Assembly (NCBI GenBank): GCA_028693355.1
Contig: JAQUVM010000006.1
Coordinates: 1 to 49,022 of the forward strand
Length of the DNA stretch: 49,022 nt
Reading direction: 5' to 3'
DNA from: Burkholderiales bacterium
GTDB taxonomy: Bacteria; Pseudomonadota; Gammaproteobacteria; Burkholderiales; UBA11063
Shown: positions 1-8,010 of the stretch, piece by piece
Position numbering within the stretch: position 1 is the stretch's first letter
Layout: every line of letters starts with the position of its first letter
The notes under the pieces: generated by a model
What the model was told of the DNA's origin: nothing
What the model saw: only the letters and a program-made list of their open reading frames with translations
The model's database searches: none
Position numbers and translations under genes: made by a program

Positions 1-37
1 GGCGGTAACAGGGGTTCGAATCCCCTTAGGGACGCCA
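1..37 (+). tRNA. tRNA-Glu, 3' part only
   Basis: The window opens in the 3' half of a tRNA: the 3' strand of the anticodon stem (GGCGG), a short variable loop (TAAC), a T arm (AGGGG, loop TTCGAAT, CCCCT), the acceptor 3' strand TAGGGAC, discriminator G and an encoded CCA. This matches the 3' half of the E. coli glutamate tRNA almost base for base. The anticodon lies outside the window, so the isotype rests on that resemblance. Confidence 0.8.
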
Positions 38-49
38 CTAATATTTAAT

Positions 50-125
50 GGAGCGGTAGCTCAGCCGGTAGAGCAGCGGACTTTTAATCCGTTGGTCATG
101 AGTTCGAATCTCATCCGCTCCACCA
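50..125 (+). tRNA. tRNA-Lys (anticodon TTT)
   Basis: A complete 76-nt cloverleaf. The acceptor GGAGCGG pairs with CCGCTCC, the D arm is GCTC/GAGC, the anticodon stem GCGGA/TCCGT encloses loop CTTTTAA with anticodon TTT at 83-85, and the T stem is ATGAG/CTCAT. Discriminator A and CCA are encoded. It lies 12 nt after the tRNA-Glu, so the two are probably one transcript. Confidence 0.97.
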
Positions 126-264
126 TTAAATCCTATCTATTTCATCAAAATCATAAATATTTATAAACATAATCTTATATTGCTATATCGTTATTATTAT
201 ACAAATATTTAGCTAAGATATCTTCTCATAAAAACTAAAATAAGCTACCGACCCCAATTATTGC

Positions 265-293
265 TTGATATTCATAACATTTATGCTTACAAT
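265..293 (+). promoter_or_regulatory. Putative sigma70 promoter for the secreted protease-like gene
   Basis: TTGATA (265-270) and TACAAT (288-293) are separated by 17 nt, with a TG just upstream of the -10. Transcription would start about 45 nt before the ATG at 344. The rest of the 126-343 gap is AT-rich and holds nothing else I can name. Confidence 0.5.
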
Positions 294-343
294 ATCGTAT
301 GATTAGAATTCATTTCCAAATCAAATCATTAAGGAGGTATCTT

Positions 344-1045
344 ATGAAAAAATTTATGCTTGGTATATTAAGCATCCCCATACTTGTTAGTAACTCATAC
401 GCTGACGAAAAGTCTGAACTTAACTTTATAGAAAAATTATCAACAGCTATTAATGATAAAATTAATATTAATAATAGCACATCTTTTGCTAAATTTAATA
501 ATGCAATGCCAAATCACATGATGATAGAAGCAAACACACAAGGCATATGTCAAATTAGGCATCTTTTATCTAACAAGCAATATAAAGACTTTATAGATGC
601 TATATTCCAATATCGGACGGCTAACTGCGGTGAATATGCAATATTATCCGGGGTTATGCTAAAAGGTAGTGGTGAATTTCAAAATGTTCTTGGAATGAGC
701 TTTGGCTATGATGGAGATCATGCTTTTGTTATAGCACTTGGTAAAAGTCAAAATTATTACTTATTTGATGCTTGGACTGGCCAATATGGCAAAATAGAAG
801 GCGAAAATGCACTAACAAGATTAAGTGAAGAGCAAGATACTACTAAATCATGCCCTATTAATCTAATAACTCATAGACCGCTTTGTATTTATCCCGAAAC
901 ATTATTTGGTACAAAACCTATACCAAATAATCCATACGTTTCAGAAAATAGTCACTCTATCTACGATGAATCAACAACAAATCTAATTAATTTTATTTAT
1001 AGTAAAGATGGATACAATTATATTGCTAATAAACTTTTTTACTAA
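344..1045 (+). CDS. Secreted cysteine protease/transglutaminase-like protein
   Basis: The start chosen is the ATG at 344, with AAGGAGG a few bases upstream. An ATG 45 nt earlier has no ribosome site and would hide the signal peptide. The 233-aa product begins with a Sec signal peptide (MKK, hydrophobic core, cut after Ala20). Residues 92-98 read TANCGEY, followed by GDHAF (His126) and FDAWTG (Asp142). This Cys-His-Asp order, with a bulky residue after the Asp, is typical of papain- and transglutaminase-fold enzymes. I infer a periplasmic or secreted cysteine peptidase or transferase; the substrate is unknown. No immunity or partner gene is adjacent and I do not recognise a named family. The gene is monocistronic, with a tRNA pair upstream and a convergent gene downstream. 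Confidence 0.6.
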   Translation: MKKFMLGILSIPILVSNSYADEKSELNFIEKLSTAINDKININNSTSFAKFNNAMPNHMMIEANTQGICQIRHLLSNKQYKDFIDAIFQYRTANCGEYAILSGVMLKGSGEFQNVLGMSFGYDGDHAFVIALGKSQNYYLFDAWTGQYGKIEGENALTRLSEEQDTTKSCPINLITHRPLCIYPETLFGTKPIPNNPYVSENSHSIYDESTTNLINFIYSKDGYNYIANKLFY

Positions 1046-1075
1046 AAATATAGAAATCTAATCAATATAAATACT

Positions 1076-1107
1076 AATAGTTGCATCATTTACACGAGGC
1101 AACTATT
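1076..1107. terminator. Bidirectional hairpin between convergent genes
   Basis: AATAGTTGC (1076-1084) and GCAACTATT (1099-1107) form a 9-bp stem with a 14-nt loop. It sits between the stop of the plus-strand gene at 1045 and the stop of the minus-strand gene at 1110. The T-tract is short, so the terminator role is inferred mainly from position. Confidence 0.5.
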
Positions 1108-1109
1108 TT

Positions 1110-2246
1110 CTATCGATTAGAACCACTAACCATCTTAAATTCATATAAGCGGCACTCTAATGCGCCATTGTATAACGGTGTTTTCTTACTCGGCTTTAAG
1201 CGTAATAATTTTGGCATACGCAAATCACCTGTAAAGAAATAACAATCCCATCCAGCAAAATTCTGCTTCAAATTACTTGCTATTTGAGGATATAATTCAG
1301 CTAAACTATCCAATTCAGCGAGCCTTACCCCATAAGGAGGATTAGTAATTAGCACTCCATTTTTTGCAGGAGCCCTTTTCTTAACAAAATCTCCATAGCT
1401 AAATTCTACATACTTATCTAAATTTATCTGCTGAAAGTTTTGTTTTGCAATTTCTATCGCGGTACGGTTAATATCGCTGGCAAAGATTTGTAATTTAATA
1501 TCTTTACGAATAGCTTTTTTTGCATCTTCTTTCATTTTGTTAAACTTATCATCATCAAAGCCTAGAAACTTTTCAAAAGCAAAATTACGATTAAGACCTG
1601 GTGCAATATTTAAACCATAGCTAATTGCTTCAACTGCAATAGTGCCACTTCCACACATCGGATCATAAAATGGACGATCAGGAGTCCACCCACTAAGCTT
1701 TATTAAGCCAAATGCCAAGTTTTCACGAATAGGTGCTTCTGGTTTTAATCTACGATAACCACGTTTAAACAAAGTATCACCTGAAGTATCTAAATAAATT
1801 GTTGCACTATCTTCTGTTAAGAAAGTATAAATCCTCATATCGGTATCTACTTTATTCACATCAGGTCTAGCGTCAACTTGCTCAACAAAATAATCGCAAA
1901 TAGCATCTTTTACCGTTAATGTTACAAAGTCTAGACTCTTTAACGGGCATCTCATGGCGTTAGTAGATACTTTAATAGTATTTCCTATATGAAACCATTT
2001 ATCCCATTCAATTTTTTTAGCTAAGCGGTAAATATCTTTTTCGTCTCGATAACCGCTATATGCTAAGCGTATCATAATCCTGCTGGCTAAACGAGAATGA
2101 AGATTAATTTGCATAATATCATCTAATTCAGCACTAAATTCTAAACCCGCATTTACAACATTAATTTGACTAGCACCAAGACTAGATAATTCATCAGCTA
2201 ATAATTGCTCTAATCCACGTACCGTGGTTGCAAAACATGAAATCAC
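1110..2246 (-). CDS. rlmL: THUMP-domain rRNA (guanine-N2) methyltransferase, RlmL-like
   Basis: A 378-aa cytoplasmic enzyme with an N-terminal THUMP RNA-binding region (about residues 45-155) and a class I SAM methyltransferase domain. Motif I reads DPMCGSGT (195-202) and the catalytic motif reads NPPYG (302-306), the signature of N2-guanine and N6-adenine methylases. Length and order match the stand-alone form of the N-terminal half of E. coli RlmKL, which makes m2G2445 in 23S rRNA. The C-terminal RlmK half is absent, as is usual in betaproteobacteria. The start is preceded by GGATATGTTGTG. It is a single gene on the minus strand, divergent from hpf. The exact target nucleotide cannot be read from sequence. 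Confidence 0.8.
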   Translation of the reverse strand: MISCFATTVRGLEQLLADELSSLGASQINVVNAGLEFSAELDDIMQINLHSRLASRIMIRLAYSGYRDEKDIYRLAKKIEWDKWFHIGNTIKVSTNAMRCPLKSLDFVTLTVKDAICDYFVEQVDARPDVNKVDTDMRIYTFLTEDSATIYLDTSGDTLFKRGYRRLKPEAPIRENLAFGLIKLSGWTPDRPFYDPMCGSGTIAVEAISYGLNIAPGLNRNFAFEKFLGFDDDKFNKMKEDAKKAIRKDIKLQIFASDINRTAIEIAKQNFQQINLDKYVEFSYGDFVKKRAPAKNGVLITNPPYGVRLAELDSLAELYPQIASNLKQNFAGWDCYFFTGDLRMPKLLRLKPSKKTPLYNGALECRLYEFKMVSGSNR

Positions 2247-2328
2247 AACATATCCAATATAAACAAATAATTAGCTGAATTTTAACATAGTCGTACTCAT
2301 AAACTTTCTATTTATTTATCAATTTTAC

Positions 2329-2359
2329 TTGCATATTGCTATGCACTTAGGTTTATAAT
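2329..2359 (+). promoter_or_regulatory. Putative promoter of the hibernation factor gene
   Basis: TTGCAT (2329-2334) and a perfect TATAAT (2354-2359) are separated by 19 nt, slightly long. The -10 lies between the arms of a small inverted repeat, TTAGG/CCTAG, which could be an operator. Confidence 0.45.
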
Positions 2360-2413
2360 CCTAGGTAAGGAAGTAAAAATTTTCTAACAATAAAAACTAT
2401 GAAAGGATATTGT

Positions 2414-2782
2414 ATGAGAAACTTATCTATTCTATGCAAAGATTTTGATTTAACTGATTCTATTAAAAAACACGCAGAAGAGAAACTAATATACTTGGAT
2501 AAGTATTTTCCTAACTCAGGTTCAGAGGCAAACTTTAATCTAAGATTAGGTAAGGTTACAAACCACCAACAATCAGGAAAGATTTTTTATGCAGAGCTTA
2601 GCATTAAATCTCCAGAAAAAAATTTTGGTGCCCTAGTTGAATCTGATGATATTTATTCTGCTATTGATCAGTTAAAAGATGACCTTTCACAGAATATATC
2701 TCATTACAAAGATAAAGAACAAACAAAAAATATTAAAAGTGCAAGGAAGTTTAAAGAAGAAATGCACACAGTTGCTGAATAA
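2414..2782 (+). CDS. hpf: Ribosome hibernation promoting factor (HPF/RaiA family)
   Basis: A 122-aa protein of the sigma-54 modulation/S30EA ribosome-binding family. It shows the family's beta-alpha-beta-beta-beta-alpha pattern: an N-terminal strand, helix DSIKKHAEEKL, strands including FNLRLGKV and FYAELSI, and a C-terminal helix from DDIYSAIDQLKDDL. Family members bind the 30S decoding centre and stabilise inactive ribosomes in stationary phase. It lacks the long C-terminal dimerisation domain, so it is the short form. The ATG at 2414 is preferred over the one at 2399 because AAGGA lies 7 nt upstream of it. It is flanked by its own promoter and terminator, so it is probably monocistronic. 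HPF and RaiA (YfiA) cannot be separated here. Confidence 0.85.
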   Translation: MRNLSILCKDFDLTDSIKKHAEEKLIYLDKYFPNSGSEANFNLRLGKVTNHQQSGKIFYAELSIKSPEKNFGALVESDDIYSAIDQLKDDLSQNISHYKDKEQTKNIKSARKFKEEMHTVAE

Positions 2783-2800
2783 GTAATTCGTAAGTAATTA

Positions 2801-2828
2801 AAAAATGGTATCAATTGATACCATTTTT
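2801..2828. terminator. Perfect palindromic terminator
   Basis: AAAAATGGTATC, AATT, then GATACCATTTTT: a 12-bp stem ending in T's on both strands. It lies between hpf (plus) and the ArnT-like gene (minus) and can serve both. Confidence 0.8.
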
Positions 2829-2900
2829 ATTTTATAACTACTTTGATACTTCGACTTTAATTATTATATAAACCAAAATCTTCTGTAGTACTATATATTT

Positions 2901-4529
2901 CTATTGGCGTTCAAGAAGATAATAAGTTTTAAAATCAATAGCTCTTCTCCCTTTCCATATAACTCTCCACCCATCTGAATCTGGAAAATTCCCGTTCATC
3001 ATTGTTATAATCGCTTGGTTACATGTTGAAGTATATAAGCTACTACTTGGTACTAAATGCAGATTTTGGTAATAATACCATAATGCATCTTCTAGATGAT
3101 TACCTGAAATACTAGCTACGCAGTTATTGCCATTAGTATTAATATATTTAGAGCTACTACCAACGATACTATTAAAACTTAGCATTGAGTTAAACCAAGG
3201 TAAACATAATGCCATAAACATAACAGCTACAAATGTAGAACCAGCTGCCCAATTTGATACAACTTCACGACCTCGTATATGTTTTCTTGTTATCATAAAT
3301 AACCAAATTACAAGAATTATAAATGCTAGTAATATTTGCCATATGTTTATATTAAATTTATAATTAGGTGCATATTTATAAGCTAATTGTAAAACATCAT
3401 ATGGGTGCCCATAGGCAAGAGAAAGATATAATGCAATTAGAGCACCACCAGCACTACCAAAAATAAAAATACTAAACCAATTAAATAAGGACACAAAATT
3501 TATTCTAATAGAATCAACTTCCAAAGAAGATAATAATACAATAGGTACAATTATAGGAAAGATTATACTTTCGCCAATTGAACCATTTAAAAGTGCAAAA
3601 ATTGTAAATAATATAGCCATTACAACTAGTGGCAAAGTTGAAGTATCTTTTAATAACTTTTTCTTACGACGGTAAACAGTCCAAATAAGTAAGAAACAAC
3701 TAGGAATCAGATACCAAAAATAAGTATATGTATATTTCCATAACTCGGCAAAAGTTAATGAAGAAACATTCATAAATGCAAAATATTGAGTCATCCATGA
3801 AGATAAAAAGCTTCCGCTAGTAATATACAACTGAAATACATATGAAATAAAAACAATTAAAAATAATAATAGTCCACCTAAAACGCAAATAACATACTGC
3901 TTATTACGCCATACATGATGACAAATTGGTAAAATTGCCAATAACAAAATTGCGATTAATAAAAATTGTACTGTGAAATGAGTTGAGATACACATAAATG
4001 CTAATGCCAACATTCCAGCAGAAGCCCCAGGTGATTTTAAATAGTTTTGCATCGAGTATAAAAGCAGTGCAAACCCAAGCAATACAACTATATGAGGTGA
4101 TAATTGATAAGCATTATTGACGAATCCTATTGTGCTAATTAGAATCATTACTACAGTGCGTCCATTCTTAAATGCACTTAAATTATGACCAACTTTACCC
4201 ATTACAAAAATAAATGAGAAAATTATAAATGCATTAATCAAACGAATTGCATTAGCTATATTTGTAAAATCAAATATCTTAATAGGAATTGCAAACAACC
4301 AAAAATAAAATGGTTGCAAATCCAAATAAGGTTTATTTGGAGAAAGGTACGGTATCAGCCATGAATTACTTGCAATTATTCCTTTAACAATTGCAACAAC
4401 ATATGGCTCGTATGGTTCCCAAGGATCATGAAAAAAGCATGAACCTGCTACCCATAGTAATGCCATAATAACAAGTAACCACGGACGATCTTTTCGTTTA
4501 ATCTTAGGAATTTCTGAATATGTTAACAT
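2901..4529 (-). CDS. ArnT-like membrane glycosyltransferase (GT39/GT83 superfamily)
   Basis: A 542-aa integral membrane protein with about a dozen hydrophobic segments and a C-terminal soluble tail. Near the N-terminus, FFHDPWEPYEPYV carries the acidic residue and aromatic pattern of the first periplasmic loop in ArnT and related lipid-linked sugar transferases, where an Asp acts as catalytic base. These enzymes use undecaprenyl- or dolichyl-phosphate sugars to modify lipid A or other glycans on the periplasmic face. The acceptor is unknown, and no arn genes lie nearby. The gene stands alone between the hpf terminator and the Fur-like promoter region. Confidence is high for the superfamily and low for the substrate. 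Confidence 0.75.
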   Translation of the reverse strand: MLTYSEIPKIKRKDRPWLLVIMALLWVAGSCFFHDPWEPYEPYVVAIVKGIIASNSWLIPYLSPNKPYLDLQPFYFWLFAIPIKIFDFTNIANAIRLINAFIIFSFIFVMGKVGHNLSAFKNGRTVVMILISTIGFVNNAYQLSPHIVVLLGFALLLYSMQNYLKSPGASAGMLALAFMCISTHFTVQFLLIAILLLAILPICHHVWRNKQYVICVLGGLLLFLIVFISYVFQLYITSGSFLSSWMTQYFAFMNVSSLTFAELWKYTYTYFWYLIPSCFLLIWTVYRRKKKLLKDTSTLPLVVMAILFTIFALLNGSIGESIIFPIIVPIVLLSSLEVDSIRINFVSLFNWFSIFIFGSAGGALIALYLSLAYGHPYDVLQLAYKYAPNYKFNINIWQILLAFIILVIWLFMITRKHIRGREVVSNWAAGSTFVAVMFMALCLPWFNSMLSFNSIVGSSSKYINTNGNNCVASISGNHLEDALWYYYQNLHLVPSSSLYTSTCNQAIITMMNGNFPDSDGWRVIWKGRRAIDFKTYYLLERQ

Positions 4530-4635
4530 AAATTATCTTACATAAATTTCGTGCGTATATTTTATCATGATTCTGCCTATCTTAAACATAATATAACTAA
4601 TATCAATCACACATAACAAAATAAAATACTCTTTT

Positions 4636-4677
4636 CTTATTTGCGCATTGCAAATAAGAATTATTCTCATATATAAT
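4636..4677 (+). promoter_or_regulatory. Fur-box-like operator within a sigma70 promoter
   Basis: TTGCAA (4648-4653) and TATAAT (4672-4677), with an 18-nt spacer, form a strong promoter. The spacer is filled by AATAAGAATTATTCTCAT (about 4653-4670), which closely resembles the AT-rich, GATAAT-based Fur consensus. Overlapping it on the left is a 9-bp inverted repeat, CTTATTTGC (4636-4644) and GCAAATAAG (4650-4658). This geometry would let Fur-iron block RNA polymerase. It implies that the downstream operon is induced by iron starvation. The reading is by eye; no matrix score was computed. Confidence 0.65.
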
Positions 4678-4712
4678 TAGTGGCTTATAGCTAGTCTCAA
4701 ATCAATTGAGTA

Positions 4713-4777
4713 CATTTGATAAACGACGTAACCTATCCAAATATAGGTAAAGAGTGAAATCATGTGTTATCAATTGA
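4713..4777 (+). promoter_or_regulatory. Nested hairpin element in the operon leader
   Basis: The outer arms TTGATAA (within 4713-4722) and TTATCAA (within 4768-4777) enclose an inner stem ACCTAT/ATAGGT (4731-4736 and 4743-4748). The same outer and inner sequences recur before the opine dehydrogenase gene at 5978-6040. It is an RNA hairpin or paired operator of unknown role. Confidence 0.45.
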
Positions 4778-4985
4778 AAGTAAGTTAGCTAGATAATAAA
4801 GTTGTGATAACAATAATAATTATATTCAAGTATTTTAGAATAAAAATATGAAGAATAACATAACAAGTTTATTATTTAATGTAACTATTATCTTTTTTAA
4901 TAATTTCATTGTGTGGTTATTAAAATCGAATTTAGTTACATGAATTTAAATAATACACACAATAAAAAATTTAAGGACGGTAAAA

Positions 4986-5936
4986 ATGAAACTTATAAAC
5001 AGTAGTTTTTTAAAAAAGTTATTTGCAGGTGCATGTGCTTTAATCATAGCCACAAATGCTAATGCCAGTACAAGTTATCCATTAAAAGTAAAAGCTGAAA
5101 ATGGAGAAGTCGTAATAAAAACTAAGCCTAAGAGAATTGTAGTATTGGAGTTCGGGTTACTTGACGAATTAAAATTACTCGGCGTTAAGCCAGTTGGTAT
5201 TGGCACAAGTGACGCTACTGAAGGTAATGATCCAGAGCATTTACAAACATTCATAAAAACTATCCCAAGTGTTGGGACTCGTGATGAGCCTAGTTTGGAA
5301 GCTATTGCAAAATTAAAACCAGACTTAATCATTGGTGATTATTCATTAATTGCTAATCTACTACCTCAACTAAATAAAATAGCACCAACACTTTTAATGA
5401 ATGGCATATTAGGTAATCCTAATGAGCAAGTTAAAAACTTAAAGACTTTGGCTAAAGTTACTGACACAGAAACTAAAGTTCCTGCTATATTAAAACAGTA
5501 CAATAAAATCAAAGCACAAGCTGAAAAAATTGCTGCAAAAAGCCCTCAAAAAACTATCTTAATTGGATTTGTAACGCCCTCAGGAGTTTTCCGTGTTTTA
5601 ACTGCAAATGCAATTGCTACACCAATCCTAAACGAATTAAATCGTAAAAATCTAATTACTGAAGTAGACAATATGCATAGAGTTGATATTACAGTTGAAA
5701 GTGTAATAAACAAAAATCCAGATCAAATTATTTTATTACTAACTGATGGTAATAAAGCTCCATATGAAAAATTAGCTTCCAATCCATTATGGAACGATGT
5801 AAGAGCCAACAAAGAAAACCAAGTTTATTTTATGGATAGAAATGTTTGGGCAAAAACTCATGGCATTGAAGCTATGGAAATCATGTATAAAGAAGCCATG
5901 TCTAGTGGCATGTTTAACACTGAATCATCAAAATAG
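4986..5936 (+). CDS. Periplasmic iron(III)-chelate binding protein, FecB/FhuD family
   Basis: A 316-aa secreted protein. The signal peptide is cut after about Ala27 (NANA|STSY), without a lipobox cysteine. The two-lobed class III binding-protein pattern is clear: KRIVVLEFGLLDELKLLGV opens lobe one, SVGTRDEPSLEAIAKLKPDL closely follows the E. coli FecB sequence, and the C-terminal part has NPLW and a VWAKTHGI segment matching FecB's TWARMRGI. FecB carries ferric dicitrate to the FecCDE importer, so a carboxylate-type iron chelate is the likely cargo. It is the first gene after the Fur-like promoter, and the matching permeases and ATPase lie downstream in the same operon. No TonB-dependent outer membrane receptor is present in the window. 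Confidence 0.85.
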   Translation: MKLINSSFLKKLFAGACALIIATNANASTSYPLKVKAENGEVVIKTKPKRIVVLEFGLLDELKLLGVKPVGIGTSDATEGNDPEHLQTFIKTIPSVGTRDEPSLEAIAKLKPDLIIGDYSLIANLLPQLNKIAPTLLMNGILGNPNEQVKNLKTLAKVTDTETKVPAILKQYNKIKAQAEKIAAKSPQKTILIGFVTPSGVFRVLTANAIATPILNELNRKNLITEVDNMHRVDITVESVINKNPDQIILLLTDGNKAPYEKLASNPLWNDVRANKENQVYFMDRNVWAKTHGIEAMEIMYKEAMSSGMFNTESSK

Positions 5937-5977
5937 TGTTACTTCATAACTCATAGTATTATCACAGCCAATGTATG

Positions 5978-6040
5978 TTTTATCAACATAGCATATAAAC
6001 ATAACCTAGCATATAGGTAATGTTATATATATTTGATAAA
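5978..6040 (+). promoter_or_regulatory. Long intercistronic hairpin before the opine dehydrogenase gene
   Basis: The outer arms TTTATCAA (5979-5986) and TTGATAAA (6033-6040) flank an extended, slightly mismatched stem, AACAT-A-ACCTA against TAGGT-A-ATGTT, with a tiny GCATA loop. Almost the entire 63 nt can pair. It shares TAACCTA...ATATAGGTAA and the TTGATAA arms with the leader element at 4713-4777. Possible roles are mRNA processing, stability or attenuation between the binding protein and the downstream genes. Confidence 0.55.
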
Positions 6041-6086
6041 GCATCGGCTGTGCAGTAGCAAATAATTTGATTTATAGGTAGCACAC

Positions 6087-7163
6087 GTGAGCAAAATTAC
6101 TATTCTTGGTTGCGGACATGGCGGCCAAGCACTCGCTGGATATTTTGCATATTATGGACATAGCGTAACCATATATGCACATAAAAATCATCCAGGCGCA
6201 ATCAAAACTATCCAAGACTTAAAAAGTATAACGTTAACTGGAGTAATTAATGGTATAGGTAACATAATACAAGCAACAACAGATATCCAAATAGCTCTAA
6301 AAGATGCTGAAATTATTTTCACTGCGCTCCCAGTAACTGCGCATGAGGCAATATTTAAAATCATGTTACCTCATCTAGAAAATAATCAAATAATGATTAA
6401 TTTATCTGGGCATTTCTCAGGAGTCTTTCAATCTGAAGCATTAAAACAATATTGCATAAACCACAATATATGTAAAAATATTTTAATTGCAGATACTACG
6501 TCTTTCCCATTTGCATGTAGAAGTGATGTGCCTGCTATTGCGAATATCGTTGCAATTAAAAAATCAATTGGTATTGCAGCTGCTCAGAAAAATAAAACCA
6601 ACACTATCATACAAAAGCTTAATTCTATTAACTTCCCAACAGATTTAGATAAATTTCAGAGTATTGTAGAAATTGGCCTATATGATCCGAGTGGAATTAG
6701 CCATGTGCCAAATACATTATTTAATGCAGGCAGAATTGGCAATGGAGAAGAATTTTATTTTTATAAAGATGGGATAACCAAAGAAACATCAATCTTGCTA
6801 AACCAAATGGATGTTGAGAGGTGTGAAATTGGCAATAAGCTAGGCTTAAAATTACCATCATATACATGTGTTATGAATGATTATTATGGTCTAAATTATT
6901 CATCAATTTTTGATTTCTTTAAAAATTCTCCGATGCATAATAAAAATACTTTTTGCCCTACTTCCTTATTTAGTCGATACATAACTGAAGAAGTTCCGTA
7001 CTGCCTAGTACCTTGGTATAGCCTTGGTGTAAGTGTTGGATATATCTCGAAAGCAACTAAAAATATAATAGATATTGCATCGATGATTCATCAAACAAAT
7101 TATCTTAATATTGGACGTCATTTAACAAAGCAAATATTGCAGGATTATCATTTATGTGGATAG
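6087..7163 (+). CDS. Opine (octopine/nopaline-type) dehydrogenase family protein
   Basis: A 358-aa NAD(P)H-dependent enzyme. The start is GTG, with AGGT about 9 nt upstream. The N-terminus is a Rossmann fold, ILGCGHGGQALAGYF (GxGxxG at 8-13). The C-terminal octopine-dehydrogenase domain contains ISHVPNTLFNAGRI with His206 in the position of the family's catalytic His, followed by the helical DVERCEIGNKLGL segment. Family members reductively condense an amino acid with a 2-keto acid. Some, such as CntM, complete opine metallophores (staphylopine, pseudopaline). Here the gene overlaps an EamA exporter gene by 10 nt and sits inside an iron-chelate import operon, which suggests metallophore synthesis. 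No CntL-like (nicotianamine-synthase-type) gene is present, so any product would be simpler or use a precursor made elsewhere. Confidence 0.8.
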   Translation: MSKITILGCGHGGQALAGYFAYYGHSVTIYAHKNHPGAIKTIQDLKSITLTGVINGIGNIIQATTDIQIALKDAEIIFTALPVTAHEAIFKIMLPHLENNQIMINLSGHFSGVFQSEALKQYCINHNICKNILIADTTSFPFACRSDVPAIANIVAIKKSIGIAAAQKNKTNTIIQKLNSINFPTDLDKFQSIVEIGLYDPSGISHVPNTLFNAGRIGNGEEFYFYKDGITKETSILLNQMDVERCEIGNKLGLKLPSYTCVMNDYYGLNYSSIFDFFKNSPMHNKNTFCPTSLFSRYITEEVPYCLVPWYSLGVSVGYISKATKNIIDIASMIHQTNYLNIGRHLTKQILQDYHLCG

Positions 7164-8008
7164 TGCTTGCTGTATTTAGTGCAATAATTTTTGGTATAGC
7201 AAGTGTTGTTATGAAAGCTGGTACTGAAAAAAAACTTTCCGACTATCATATCCTTTGGGGATTATACTTATCAGGAAGTTTATTTTTTTTAGCAACACTA
7301 TCAGAAGCACTTAGCTATAACCTGACTTTGCTAATTTCATCAACTCTAATTGCTATAGGTTCTTTTTTGGGTAACTATTTTGTAATTAAGGCATTAGGAA
7401 GCGGTCCTGCAAGCCTAACCGCTCCTATGCTAAATCTTAATTTACCACTAATTATAATAATGAGCGTTATATTTTATGGTGAGTCTCTTACCTTAATCAA
7501 AGTAATTATTATTGTGTTATTACTAATTGCAATTATCTTAGTGAAATTTGATCCTAATGAAGATATGTCTATTAAAGACAAGCGATGGTTATTGTGGGTT
7601 ATTTTAGGCTCATTATTTTTATTTCTACGTGAAGGAGGCTTAAAAATCACATTAGAAATGGGGCTTAATAATAAATTAGTTCTCTTATACTCTTATATAA
7701 TTTGCTTGGTTATTTCAACCATATACTTAATAAAAGACAAAAATAATTTGTCTGTTATTAATCAAAAATCTCATTATCAAGCAATTCGATATGGACTATT
7801 AGCAGGAGTATGTTCTGGTGGTGGATTATTCTTATACTCAACAGCTCTAAACTCAGGGCCTGCAAGCATTGTAGCTTTAATATTTTCGGCTAGAAGTCTG
7901 GTTATTATATTTTTAACTACGATTTTATTTAAAGAAAAATTATCGCCATTCCAAAAAGTATCTGTTGGGCTTTTATGTCTTGGCATTTTATTAGCAAGTT
8001 TTATTTAA
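7154..8008 (+). CDS. EamA/DMT-family transporter, probable metallophore exporter
   Basis: A 284-aa inner membrane protein with ten predicted membrane segments in two EamA repeats. Both repeats carry the typical GPASLTAPMLNLN / GPASIVALIFSAR segment at equivalent positions, ending with the usual kinked helix pair and a KEKLSPFQ loop. DMT proteins export small metabolites, and CntI, a member of this superfamily, exports pseudopaline in Pseudomonas. The reading frame overlaps the opine dehydrogenase gene by 10 nt, which implies translational coupling and a shared substrate. Export is inferred from context. Uptake or amino acid export would be alternatives. Confidence 0.75.
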   Translation: MWIVLAVFSAIIFGIASVVMKAGTEKKLSDYHILWGLYLSGSLFFLATLSEALSYNLTLLISSTLIAIGSFLGNYFVIKALGSGPASLTAPMLNLNLPLIIIMSVIFYGESLTLIKVIIIVLLLIAIILVKFDPNEDMSIKDKRWLLWVILGSLFLFLREGGLKITLEMGLNNKLVLLYSYIICLVISTIYLIKDKNNLSVINQKSHYQAIRYGLLAGVCSGGGLFLYSTALNSGPASIVALIFSARSLVIIFLTTILFKEKLSPFQKVSVGLLCLGILLASFI

Positions 8009-8010
8009 TC

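Larger units (their letters stand above)
4530..4985. other. 456-nt intergenic control region of the metallophore-type operon
   Basis: It contains the start region of the minus-strand ArnT-like gene, a Fur-box-like element inside a good promoter (4648-4677), and then about 300 nt of untranslated leader before the binding-protein gene. The leader holds a nested inverted-repeat element (4713-4777). A 31-codon hydrophobic reading frame at 4848-4943 has no ribosome site and is not called as a gene. A clear AAGGACGG ribosome site precedes the ATG at 4986. Confidence 0.7.

Noticed and set aside
4848..4943. A 31-codon hydrophobic reading frame (MKNNITSLLFNVTIIFF...) in the metallophore operon leader
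   Set aside because: No ribosome-binding site, low-complexity AT-rich codons, and no sign of conservation visible here. It is kept only as a note.
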